DNA of 50,158 nt from Stentor roeselii (Eukaryota > Ciliophora > Heterotrichea > Heterotrichida > Stentoridae). Position numbers and translations under genes: made by a program. The stretch spans positions 1-50,158 of the forward strand of contig RSEH01000315.1 of NCBI GenBank assembly GCA_006503475.1, in the 5' to 3' direction. The first letter of the stretch is position 1. Each line of letters starts with the position of its first letter. This document shows positions 1 to 9,507 of this stretch, piece after piece. The notes under the pieces were generated by a model. It saw only the letters and a list, made by a program, of their open reading frames with translations. It was not told the DNA's origin and ran no database searches.

Positions 1-81
1 CAGACTTGACAATTCATTTTATTATTATCAAAGTTCTACAATTCTAACATTTAAAACATAGGAAAAATATCAAGTAAAGAT

Positions 82-2052
82 TTAATTCGAGTCAAAACTC
101 AAAAAGATGATTATTTTTTCCAGCAGAGACCTGATAACTTTTCCGTTGCCGTTTAAGATCTGGTCGTCTAGGTACATGAACTCGCTAGGAAAGGAAGGGT
201 TTTTGTACAGAAATTCTAAAGCTTACTGGATGTTCTCAAGGGCTGGTGCTGAGGTCTTGAGTGATCGATGGACACCTTCCATGTCGTGTCTTTCGATCAC
301 TTAGATTTTCCATATCTTTTCACCGGGCTTGAACTCGGAAAGGGTCTCGCTTTATAGAATGGAGTGGCTGATGTTCAGACCTTTCAACCATTTTTCAATG
401 CCATCGATTTCTCTAGGTTACGGTTTGAAGGGATTTCTTGAGCAACTGGCTCTATTGTGCTTGAGATAAGTGATGTTCCAAAGTAAGGCCTTGGGGATTG
501 AATGTTTTTTACCGGGATACCGTCTGCGAATTGGTGAAGGTCTTCGAGTAAATCGAAGATTATTGGCAAGTATATTTCTGACTCATCCTATCATCATTGA
601 TCAAAATATTCAAGCCCTTCTCATATTCAACAAACCAGCGTATTCAGTTTAAGGATTCTGAATGATTTGAAACCTTTTCTGCGTCAGTACAAGACTAATC
701 GAATTTCCAAGGAGTAATCTATTCCTATAATTAGGAAAAAGTTCTAAAATTGTAGTAACCCTATCAGGCAGTAGTTTTAATGACTCAATCCAGCTGAGCC
801 AAAAGTCTTCAAGGCTTTTCATTCCAACAGAATCATAACAATCAGTATAATTCCGATTATCATTCATGAGTTCCCAAAACACAGCCTAGACCAAGTCTTC
901 ATTAAGATCCTTGAACCGAATGTGAAACTTCTCACTGGGACTGATTCATAAGAGATGAGATGCAAGGCACTGTTCAAGTTATCCGAAATCTACACCTGTT
1001 TCATGGGTTTCATAAAACCTGTTCTTGTTCTGGAAGACCTTTCCAACCACTTCATTCAAAACAACTCCATTTACAATATTATCCCTTCGCGTATACGAGT
1101 GAAAAACAACAAAATGTTCAAGTCCCAAAGAGTTAACATACTGCAAAATAGACTTTTTCAGGGAACTCGTGATAGAATACGTTTAAAAACTGTTTACACA
1201 CTTTTCACACGTCTAAAGCTTTTCGAGGCGCAGTCCCTTCTACCCAAGAAGTTCGGGCACCGATTTATGCAGAAGTATTTAATATCAGACTACATTCAAT
1301 AAATATGCTCTTCATTCTTTCATGAATTTCTGCAGACCTCCACAAAAATCTTGAGCTCATTTCGGATTTTCCTGGAAAATTCAATTGACTTTTTAGTGTT
1401 GGCAATTCAATAAGAAGTGCTCTTAGGGTTATTATGAATCCTATGAACTACCTTAGCGGCCTTTCAGTCAGTTGATAAATGAGAGAGATGGCCATCCGCA
1501 TGCGGTAACGAACTCGTGTAAGATTAGGTTTGAAATAATCATCTACAAGCCGACCAACCAGCTGCTATTTGACTTTTACCTCTTCGCTGATTCCTTTCTG
1601 CTGGGCCTTGGCTCGTTTTTGTCTCGAGTGACTGACTCAAGACTTCGGAGGATAGCTTGAGATGTTTGCCCTTAAACTTCGCGCTTCAGAAATTTTTGGG
1701 ACCTTTTTGAAGGATCATCTTTTAATGAGAATAACAGGCTGGGGCCTGCGACTACTTCGTGGGCTTTCAATTACTTCCAGTGTTCTGACAGAGAATCATG
1801 TCCTAGTTACACTGCCAGATATCTTGGCTCTTGTCCGAAGGATTCCCTACAGTTTTTCGCGTTTTAACATTAGACTGATCAAACGACTTACCACTTGTGC
1901 ATAACGCAGCTGTTATTGAGACTCCCAGGAGTTCGTTTATTCAAGTCATCAAGTCTGAGATTTGCTCTCAAAGTTTCAGAAAATGATTGACTTAATTGTA
2001 TAGAAAACCAGCTAAAGTTCTTTCTAACCAATTCACTTTTAAAGACAAACAT
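82..2052 (-). pseudogene. Decayed protein gene with a possible C-terminal calponin-homology-like segment
   Basis: On the minus strand, long protein-like stretches follow one another but jump between frames and are cut by TAA, TAG and TGA, so no intact product is possible. The first stretch starts with an ATG at 2052. Others cover about 1650-1270, 1180-655, 630-570, 560-390 and 400-85. None of the stops I inspected lies in a GT...AG stretch of 15 nt, so short introns do not rescue the frame. The last stretch (about 410-85) has WLKGLNISHSIL, then ENIQ-stop-ALEFLYKNPSF and ILNGNGKVIRSLLEKI, a layout resembling the end of a calponin homology domain. That family call is tentative. GC content is gene-like, unlike the AT-rich DNA to the right, suggesting fairly recent decay. 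I do not recognise the rest of the protein. Confidence 0.6.
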
Positions 2053-2075
2053 GGTGAATTTCTAAATTCGAAAAA

Positions 2076-2693
2076 ATGAACACTCTTCACGACCTAGAAC
2101 TATTAAAAGTTGAAAAAACCCTGAAAGCTATCTTCGACCTAGACTCCTGGTCCCCTCTCTAAAAAAACGACGATTTGCCCTCATTTTTCTTTCGACTCCA
2201 GGATGAAACATCGAGCTGATAGACTTGAAACCCTTAAAAAAGGAGAAGATAGACCTCCAAATGAACAACTTGCTCCAAAACTTCAGTTACTCATGTTAGA
2301 CCAGTCAAGGAACTTTGTATATAGAGAGTTTTCTCCAGTGTTGAACTCATGCACAATAATTAACCTAAAAACAGAACCTCAGAAGCCTTACCTCCAAGTA
2401 GCGGCCTTTACAACGCTGGGGCCTGCTTATTTAAGAATCAAGTTATCATCTTTGGAGGGTTTGTGGGACTACCCTCAAACCACATGGAAAAAATTTATTC
2501 TTCAGACAAAGACCTCGGATTTTATCCAGTCTCTTCCAGAGGCAAATTTCGCGGCAACTGCAATTTTTAAACAATCGAATTCTCGTCTTCGGGTTTAAGC
2601 GGCAGAGTTTTCAGGTTTAACCCTCATCAAAACGCTTTCAACGCCATCAAGATGAACCTGGCAGTGCACAAAGGTTTTCAGTTGACGGTTTAA
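2076..2693 (+). pseudogene. Decayed gene, head to head with the one at 82-2052
   Basis: The gene begins at an ATG at 2076 (MNTLHDLELLKVEKTLK...). It is stopped by TAA at 2160, resumes in the same frame to about 2215, continues one frame over from about 2200 to 2598 (131 codons), then returns to the original frame near 2586 and ends at TAA 2691-2693 (...KGFQLTV). The two frame changes cancel, which fits small indels in a former gene of about 200 codons. The product is not recognised; it has no obvious membrane segment or zinc motif. Its start lies 23 bp from the start of the decayed minus-strand gene, the same tight divergent layout seen in the living gene pairs of this window. Confidence 0.55.
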
Positions 2694-4036
2694 AAGAAAT
2701 ATAGATATAACAGTAATTACTTGAGGATTTAATAAGTTGAATTTCATTAAAATTATTTCCTCTTACATGAAATCTATAAAATATAATACACAGATTAAAA
2801 ATATTAAACCTATCACACTAAGCTTCACATTTGAAGCATCCAACAAAATCACTAAATCTCAATTATATCTAACAATCATTAAAAAGTTTTCATATAATAT
2901 GCTTAAGTTTGTTAACTTAATATTGCAGTTGAGTCATTATTAGAACGATTAAACTCAAAGAAAATATTAAGGCCCAAATTATTGTAATTAAAATAAAATT
3001 TTCAGATTTAACGGAATTCATGTGAGATTTGTGCATATCTGAATCAAAAGCAATTATTTTCTAAAACAAGACTAGTGGATGGTGATCAGATAAGCTGAAT
3101 CATGGTTAAATACGAGATTTGAATTATTAAGTCATGTCTCACAATCACTGATAACAGTGAGTTTAAACATATGTGCAAGAATATCTTCTCAATGATTTCA
3201 CCCAGAAGTAATTTTTTTTCATGTGTTATCAAAGAAAGCTTTTGAAAATTTCTAATGATTTTCATAAAAAATTAAAATTTTATATATATATCCAAATAAT
3301 CACTAAGAACTCATACAGAATTAACCTGGATCGAGAAAAGCGACTTTGGTTATAAAATCAAGCAAAGACAGCCAGAATCAAAAAGTTTTCAAATGATTAG
3401 AATTAAAATGATTTCTAAAGGAATTAATATTGTGCCCTTTTATTATAATAGAGAGTCTAATATGCTCATAGTTTAGAAGATATTTGATGTTAATTAGTAT
3501 CGTGACTTATTAAATAATTTACTTTAGAGGAATGAAAAATTGAGAACATATAAAAAAGAAGAGATTTTGGAGTATGTGTTTAAGTGATTAAAGGACACTG
3601 TATAGATTCATATAACGTGAAATAGATTGAAGAAACGAGACTTTGAAATAGATTATAAATGTTTTGCAAGACAATTGGAAGATAGATATCCAGAGTGTAT
3701 CTACCAAAATTTGGGCTATTATATAGCTAATATTTTAGAGTTTCAAGTAATTTGTTTGTATTAATAATAAATTTGAGTTGTGCTATCGAATAACAAAGTT
3801 TGATAAAGAGTTAATAAATTTCTATAACACATTCTATAAAATTGAATAATTTAATGTGTTCTAGTAGAATAATTCAAATGATTTTGTTCATTACAATTTA
3901 TTATTTCCAGCGAAATACTAAAATTTTATCAAAGTCTCTACAAAACAATAATTTTCCTATCTCGATCAATTAATTTCCTCAAAAAACCTTCAAAGCACTA
4001 ATTCTAATTCCTAGAACTATTAAAAACCTAATAAAT
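2694..4036. other. AT-rich spacer containing one broken frame
   Basis: Very AT-rich DNA between the decayed gene pair and the first intact gene. A frame at 2737-2943 begins with TTG and has only low-complexity residues, so I do not call it. The stretch 3300-3764 is listed separately as a probable broken coding sequence. Elsewhere I see only short A and T runs and a TA run near 3281-3290. Confidence 0.6.
3300..3764 (+). pseudogene. Probable broken coding frame with TAG and TGA stops only
   Basis: One frame stays protein-like for 155 codons and is interrupted only by TAG at 3474, 3495, 3525 and 3603 and TGA at 3585 and 3618. It ends in three TAA codons from 3762. The peptide is rich in charged residues, for example RTYKKEEILEYVFK before one TGA and ARQLEDRYPECIYQNLGYY after the last. 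In DNA this AT-rich, TAA should be the commonest chance stop, yet none occurs inside. No ATG-led intact product exists under the standard code. The family is unknown. It may be a pseudogene or a sequence made for a code that reads TAG and TGA as amino acids. Confidence 0.4.
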
Positions 4037-4564
4037 ATGTCAGTTTCTTTAAAGCCATTATCTTACCACAAAGCATACCTCGGTAAGGTCTTCAAATCGA
4101 CAAAGAAAAGATATGTTTGGAAGTTTGAATTAGATGGAAAAGAGCATGAAGTAGTCCTTACGCTGTCTTTCTTCGGTCACAAGGAATCAATTTCAGTAGA
4201 CGGTGAATGCAAGTACGAGCATGACTTCACATCATCTGCTTTAGATGAACATACGGAGGTGATTGATTCACATAAAGTAAAAATCAAGAGAAAAGGCTAC
4301 AAAAAATATGATCTCTTTGTTTATCAATCGAGTTTCTGGAATTCTTTCAAACCCAAAAGAACAAAGACTGACTACGTATTAGAAGTCAATGATGCAATCA
4401 ATATAGATTTAGAAGTGAAAAGAAAAGCAAGAAGAAGTTCAAGTAATTCTTCAGATAATTCTAAGAAGAAAAGACCACTTGCAAAGATCGGTGGACCTAT
4501 TTCAAGAGAGAGTTCACCAGATTCTGTTGATTCTTTTGGTCGGCCCATCAATAGATTGAATTAG
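4037..4564 (+). CDS. Conserved-looking 175-residue protein, weakly FAIM-like
   Basis: An intact ATG-to-TAG frame of 175 residues flanked by AT-rich DNA. The N-terminal two thirds look like a beta-rich domain: YVWKFELDGKEHEVVLTL, then GHKESISVDGECKYEHDF, then VKIKRKGYKKYDLFVYQSSF. The run of a tryptophan strand, 'DG..H.V.L' and 'GK..I.VDG' recalls the repeated motif of Fas apoptotic inhibitory molecule (FAIM), but the match is weak and made by eye. The C-terminal 45 residues are polar and low in complexity (Ser, Lys, Arg), with SRESSP-type sites that could be phosphorylated. No signal peptide or membrane segment is visible. It is the only intact gene between 1 and 7.3 kb. That it is a real gene is likely; its role is unknown. 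Confidence 0.7.
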   Translation: MSVSLKPLSYHKAYLGKVFKSTKKRYVWKFELDGKEHEVVLTLSFFGHKESISVDGECKYEHDFTSSALDEHTEVIDSHKVKIKRKGYKKYDLFVYQSSFWNSFKPKRTKTDYVLEVNDAINIDLEVKRKARRSSSNSSDNSKKKRPLAKIGGPISRESSPDSVDSFGRPINRLN

Positions 4565-5860
4565 AATAGTTAATTAGGATATTCAATTACTATTATTCTG
4601 TATTAATTAATTTTTTTGAGTAAATTGCACTAAATAATGATTTTTTAAAAGGTAATTTTTCAGTTTGTCTGTAATCAAACTGGATATAACTAGGGTTAGT
4701 GATAAAATTATAAAGCACTAGTGTAAATTAATATTTTTCAAGTTTCCAATCAAGACTAATTATAAAAGTCATTCTTTGAAAACCTGATGAAAATTTTTAA
4801 AATAATATAGAATTCTTCAGCCTAAACTACTGCTCTGCTCAGCCTTGTTAAAAAATACTCGAATAATTTATATCAATATATTTTGCTATCATTTGGTTGT
4901 TGTGAATTAGTTTATGAAACTTACTCAAATGTTCAGGCTGAAAATAATCTGCAGTATTGTATGAAAAATAGTTTATAGTTAATTTTTAACACATACTTCA
5001 TACTTGTGTGTTTTTTTAAGAGATTGTATATAGAATCAAGGGTTTTGATTGAGAATAATTATTATCATAACAATATTTTTTTTAGAGATAAAATAGAGCA
5101 ACTAAATTAGAGAATGAAATAATTTCAATGTATCGATACAATACTTGTTTCGAAGGCCAAGTTTCCATCGTTGAATAATCATAAAGATTACATGAAAGCC
5201 TTAATTATTATAAAAATTGATAACACATGAAAATGATCAGAGAAAGTGTCTTATTTGTAATTAGACTATATTAAAAACTTTTCAAATAGTTTTATTTTTC
5301 TCTGTGAAAAAAAACCAAAAAGAAAAATAGATCTCTTTTTGTCTACAAAAATTTATTACAAATATTATTAAAAAATTGTCTATAATTTCAATAATTGGTC
5401 TCTTTTTTTATGAATATCTACAAAATTTTATAGATAATTAGAAATTTATTTCAGTAGCGGAAATTTTTAAGTACTTTATTTATATCTCTTCATCATTCTT
5501 TATTTTGAAAACTAATTGTTTTAGACAATGATTACGTTTATCTTGAGCTTTTACAGAAAAGAGTTTAAAACTTAAGAAAAAAATAACTTAATAATTACAT
5601 CAAATCCAATCATAAATGAAAGTCACTCCATCATTTTTCCTAAAGTTTTTTATATAAAATTCTAAATAGATTTAATTTAGGTATCTGATCTTCATCATTC
5701 CATGCATATTTAAATTTCCTATTCTTCAAATTTAAGAAAAATGGATCTAGTTATTCCTCTAGCAAAATTTTTGAGTATCTAAGATATAATTTTGTTATTT
5801 TTAGTTGACTCATTCATATTGTGCTCTCACTTCTTTCTTTGATTAATCAAGAAAGAATGA
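4565..5860. other. AT-rich spacer without a recognisable gene
   Basis: About 1.3 kb of AT-rich DNA with many stops in all frames. I see no long frame, RNA gene or repeat that I can support. Confidence 0.6.
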
Positions 5861-6515
5861 ATGACAATGAAAAAATTTATACTATCCCTAATTTTCTTAA
5901 TTTTTTCAGTATTGGAAACCATTTTAATTCTACTGTATGTTTTATATAGCGCTCTGATAGTTAAAAATAAAAAAGCAATAGTCTTTTTCCTCTTGCTTAT
6001 CAGTTGCTTATATTTTATTATATCTTACTTCATATAAAGCTAGTGGAATACGAATTCAAACCAGTGGTTATCGAGATAGGTCTTGGTATATGCTTTCCTT
6101 GGTAGCTCTTATAAAGTTATTGAACCCGAAAGATTTAGAAAACTTGCTATACAATGAGATTCAACAAAATAATCATAATTTACACAATTCTGAATATGAA
6201 GAAATCAAAAGAATAGAATGAATAACTTTTGGTTTTTTATGGTTTCCAAAATACTATTGCTTTACTTTTTCAAGTTTTATATTTGGAATTCCTCTTAATA
6301 TTTATATAAATGATCAAGATATCAATTTTGGAACATTTATAAAAATTATATATATTTGAGATGTTTTTTTCATTTTGAGCCACAGTTTCATTCGCATTTG
6401 GTATTATCTTCAATTATCTTATCTTCTAACAGGCAAAGACAAAAACAATGCAGAATCAATTTCAAATATTTGCAAACTCTCTTCCTGAAATTTTTATTTT
6501 TTGGTCTTTGATTAG
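5861..6515 (+). pseudogene. Broken multi-pass membrane protein gene, interior stops all TGA
   Basis: An ATG at 5861 opens a 58-codon frame to TAA at 6035 that encodes two hydrophobic segments, the first within about residues 5-33. One frame over, 5982-6515 stays open for 178 codons apart from TGA at 6219, 6357 and 6486, ending at TAG 6513. This second part includes DRSWYMLSLVALIKLLNPK and further hydrophobic stretches such as GFLWFPKYYCFTF. At this base composition roughly 15 chance stops, mostly TAA, would be expected. The parts together would make a membrane protein of about 215 residues needing one frame change near 5950-6035. A GT...AG stretch of 22 nt from 5960 could supply it, but that is longer than the introns seen here. 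The family is not identified. Confidence 0.45.
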
Positions 6516-7383
6516 AGTTTGTATTTTTTATAATTAATATAACAATAATTTAAAAAATCTTAACTTCTCAGAGGAGTTTTACTTTAATTTGATATATCTA
6601 AATTTGTAACAGTGCAATAGTAATACCCCAGTGTTTAAAAATCAACTTAAAGAATATATTGATTTATTCATAATCTAAGGGATTGAATCAGATAATTATT
6701 GATATCCGAAAGTTAATCATCCGTAAAAAATGAGAAATATATTTAATATACTAAAAGTCGTTAAACTTTCTTACAATTACTTTAGAGATATCCAGTGTTT
6801 TATTGATTTATTTCAAATACATATCAGTCAATATTCTTGCATATACTAATTGATTCAAATAATCAATCTCTTTAGGTAACTGTTCCTTGACTTTATCCCA
6901 AACTCCACTTATATTTTATAAAAATATTATAATTTTCACAGTGATTATAATATTATTCTATATACTAGTTTGTATCTACTTAGTAAAAAATCAACTTCTT
7001 AAGTTTACTTAAAAACATATTTAATTACTTGAATTTTATTTATTCAATTTTTAATTTTTTCATAATTTATCAACTTAATCATCATCAGAGATTGGCATTT
7101 CTTAATGATTAAAAGGCTTGCTTCTTAGAATTCAAACCTTGATTATGATGCTGAGCTAGTTTCGAAATTTCTAAATCTTTTTGATTAGAATTTAATCGAT
7201 CCTAAATAAAAAAGGACTATCTGGTAATTATTATCATTTGATAATAGATAAATTGAGTCGATTAGCTGATTATATAAATTGATTTTAAATTAATTTATGT
7301 GATCCTGCATCTTATATTCAAATCCAACTAAATAAATTTTTAATTCACACACCTTAATCTAAATTATCACAAAAAATATTTAA
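6516..7383. other. AT-rich spacer without a supported gene
   Basis: AT-rich DNA before the PHB depolymerase gene. On the minus strand about 6915-6735 reads as WDKVKEQLPKEIDYLNQLVY and so on, with one TAA and one TAG. This is too short to call, and nothing else stands out. Confidence 0.5.
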
Positions 7384-8331
7384 TTATTCGATAAACTCCT
7401 TTAAAATAAACCCTGAAACAATTCTACTAACATTTTGCACAATTTCATATAGCACAGAAACTTGTTTCCCCTTCTTAGTGCAGTAATCACTATCCCATTC
7501 ACCTTTGGCATCCCAGCAAGCTCCATAATTAAGTCGATGATGTCTAGCAGCTTGTGGATAAACAACAATAATCGAGTTGCTCTCCGCCCATTCATTATAT
7601 CCCGAAAAGTGAGTAAATGCCCTTCCAATATATTGATAATTCATCCCACACCCATGAAGAGCAAGATGAACACGGCATTCGCTTTGCCAGCATGCACTAG
7701 GCACAAAAATAAATCCAAACTCATCCATTCCCACTGAATCACCTCCGAATTCTGCCTGGCCAAACCTGAAAACATGGCTTTCTTTGAAAGGAACTCTTTC
7801 ATGAAGATTTCCATAAAGATGACTGAGTAAACTTCCAGCTGCATCAAAGCCACAGTTGTTTATATAAGGCCAGTTGTACAAAGAGCAAATCACTCCGTAG
7901 GAATCAGTAACGAATCCATGAGGACTTTCAATATCGTAAATAGTCTTCACATCAGCTTCGAGGACTCTGTATAGTTCTTCTACTTTCTTTACAGTCTTTT
8001 GATCTATCATCAAGTCTTTTGATCCGCCCATTACCCAGACCTTTGAATTTTTTATGTTGTTCAGAGGGTCGATTTTCGCTTGTTTTTCTTGAAGTTTTGC
8101 GTAGTTGATCAAGGTTGAAGTATTTAGAGAAGAGGGGAAAGATGTGCATGTTTTTGCAGAGAATGAAGACATGCAGTGATAAGGACCACCTGCTAAAACT
8201 CCTGCTCCTTGAATAGAAGAAGAGTAGGCTATGTGAAGCTGCATTGCCATAAAAGCACCTGAGCTGAAGCCGGAAACTGTGAAGTTTAATGATTCGGATA
8301 AGGTGGAGAGCAGAAATACAAAAATAATCAT
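7384..8331 (-). CDS. Secreted poly(3-hydroxybutyrate) depolymerase-like esterase
   Basis: This 315-residue alpha/beta hydrolase is predicted to cleave polyhydroxybutyrate, a bacterial storage polyester, outside the cell or in food vacuoles. A short hydrophobic N-terminus (residues 1-15) looks like a signal peptide. The lipase box GFSSG gives nucleophile Ser23. Asp106 (GGSKDLMID) and His138 (ESPHGFVTD) complete a triad with spacing like fungal PhaZ enzymes. The C-terminal part has family signatures LALHGCGM (225-230), FSGYNEWAESNSIIVVYPQ (242-260) and ACWDAKGEW (271-279). Many cysteines suggest disulfides. The gene stands alone, with AT-rich DNA on both sides. The enzyme family is best known from bacteria and fungi, so transfer is possible but not shown. 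The polymer substrate is inferred; another polyester or ester is possible. Confidence 0.8.
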   Translation of the reverse strand: MIIFVFLLSTLSESLNFTVSGFSSGAFMAMQLHIAYSSSIQGAGVLAGGPYHCMSSFSAKTCTSFPSSLNTSTLINYAKLQEKQAKIDPLNNIKNSKVWVMGGSKDLMIDQKTVKKVEELYRVLEADVKTIYDIESPHGFVTDSYGVICSLYNWPYINNCGFDAAGSLLSHLYGNLHERVPFKESHVFRFGQAEFGGDSVGMDEFGFIFVPSACWQSECRVHLALHGCGMNYQYIGRAFTHFSGYNEWAESNSIIVVYPQAARHHRLNYGACWDAKGEWDSDYCTKKGKQVSVLYEIVQNVSRIVSGFILKEFIE

Positions 8332-9507
8332 TATTATATAGATTGAGTCACTTATTTACAAAGTGTTGAGAAATAGGTTCATTGTTTGATATCACTTTCT
8401 TAAGAGTCTGAAAGATCATAAAGATTTAAGATTGCAATTTATATCGAATCAGTAAAAACTTTTTAACCTTTGAAATGGATATATTTTTTACTTAATTATA
8501 CTTCAGCTTGATCAAATTGGATAATTAATAGATCTGGATCACAACTGGAAAATTTGTTATAAATCATATGAATTATAGCAAGGTTTGCTGCTCATTAGTA
8601 AAAAAATTCTTAAGATTATAAGATTGATGCATTAATTAAATTTTTTGAATTTTGTTCTTTTAGTCCCAGTTTTTAAAAATTCACAATTTTTATCCCAATT
8701 TATTGGAAACTCGAATTTTATTCTGCTAAATTAAAAAAAAGATAATTCTCTATTTAGAGTTTACCAAAACACAATAATTACTAAAGTTAAATATTGGAAA
8801 AAAACACTCAATTCAATGCTAGTTTTTTCCGATTTCATTCAAGCAATTGATCCTAGTATAAAATCAAAAATTTTTATGGATTTATCATTTTGATCTAATA
8901 AAAAACCTGAATTCTAAGATCTCAAATCTATTGACTATTCATAAATTTATCAGGGTTTTAATTCTTATTATCAATACAAACTTTAATTATGATATACTCA
9001 ATTATATAAATGGAAATGAAATATGCGAGTTTTCCAGATAGCTTTCAGATAAAATTGATCAATATAAGAGTATTAAATTCATTAGTGCTTAGATCAATTG
9101 AGAATAATATAATTAGTGAATAATAGAGTGAATTTCTCACGAAAGATCATAAAATTAATTTTATATACAAATTTATCATATATTCATATCTTTATCATTA
9201 CTATGGGAAAGGTATATCTTTCTTTGAAATTATGCCAAAAACTTCTTCTTTAGATATAATCACAATTACTGAGTTGACTTAAACTTCGAAAATTCAATCA
9301 ACATGCTTAGATAAAAATTAGAGACTAAGCTTAAAATCCATTTTAAAGTACCAAGTAAATCAACTTACTGAAAAAGTCAAATTTTTTGAGAATATTTGAT
9401 TATCACTATTTTAAGATGATAGCAACTCTAGATTAATCTCTCCTCAAAAATTCAACCATACTACAAATCTGCATAAAACAAAAAAAAACACTGATTATCC
9501 ATAATAT
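8332..9507. other. AT-rich spacer, coding relics possible but not supported
   Basis: Nearly 1.2 kb between two minus-strand genes. Plus-strand frames at about 8342-9010 and 9010-9505 read smoothly if stops are ignored, but stop counts are only modestly below chance for such AT-rich DNA, so I do not annotate them. No RNA gene or repeat was seen. Confidence 0.5.

Noticed and set aside
955-1302. A 115-codon plus-strand frame
   Set aside because: It is the complement of the readable minus-strand fossil; its own peptide has no protein-like pattern.
2737-2943. A 68-codon plus-strand frame
   Set aside because: It begins with TTG, is AT-driven in composition and has no neighbouring support.
3300-6515. 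Mitochondrial DNA insertion as the source of TGA-containing frames
   Set aside because: The peptides do not resemble any mitochondrial protein I can recognise, and TAG also occurs in the first frame.
6735-6915. Minus-strand stretch of about 60 codons with one TAA and one TAG
   Set aside because: Too short to separate from chance.
8342-9505. Plus-strand frames that read smoothly if stops are treated as Gln or Trp
   Set aside because: Stop counts are only modestly below chance for such AT-rich DNA and two different frames look equally good, so coding cannot be claimed by eye.
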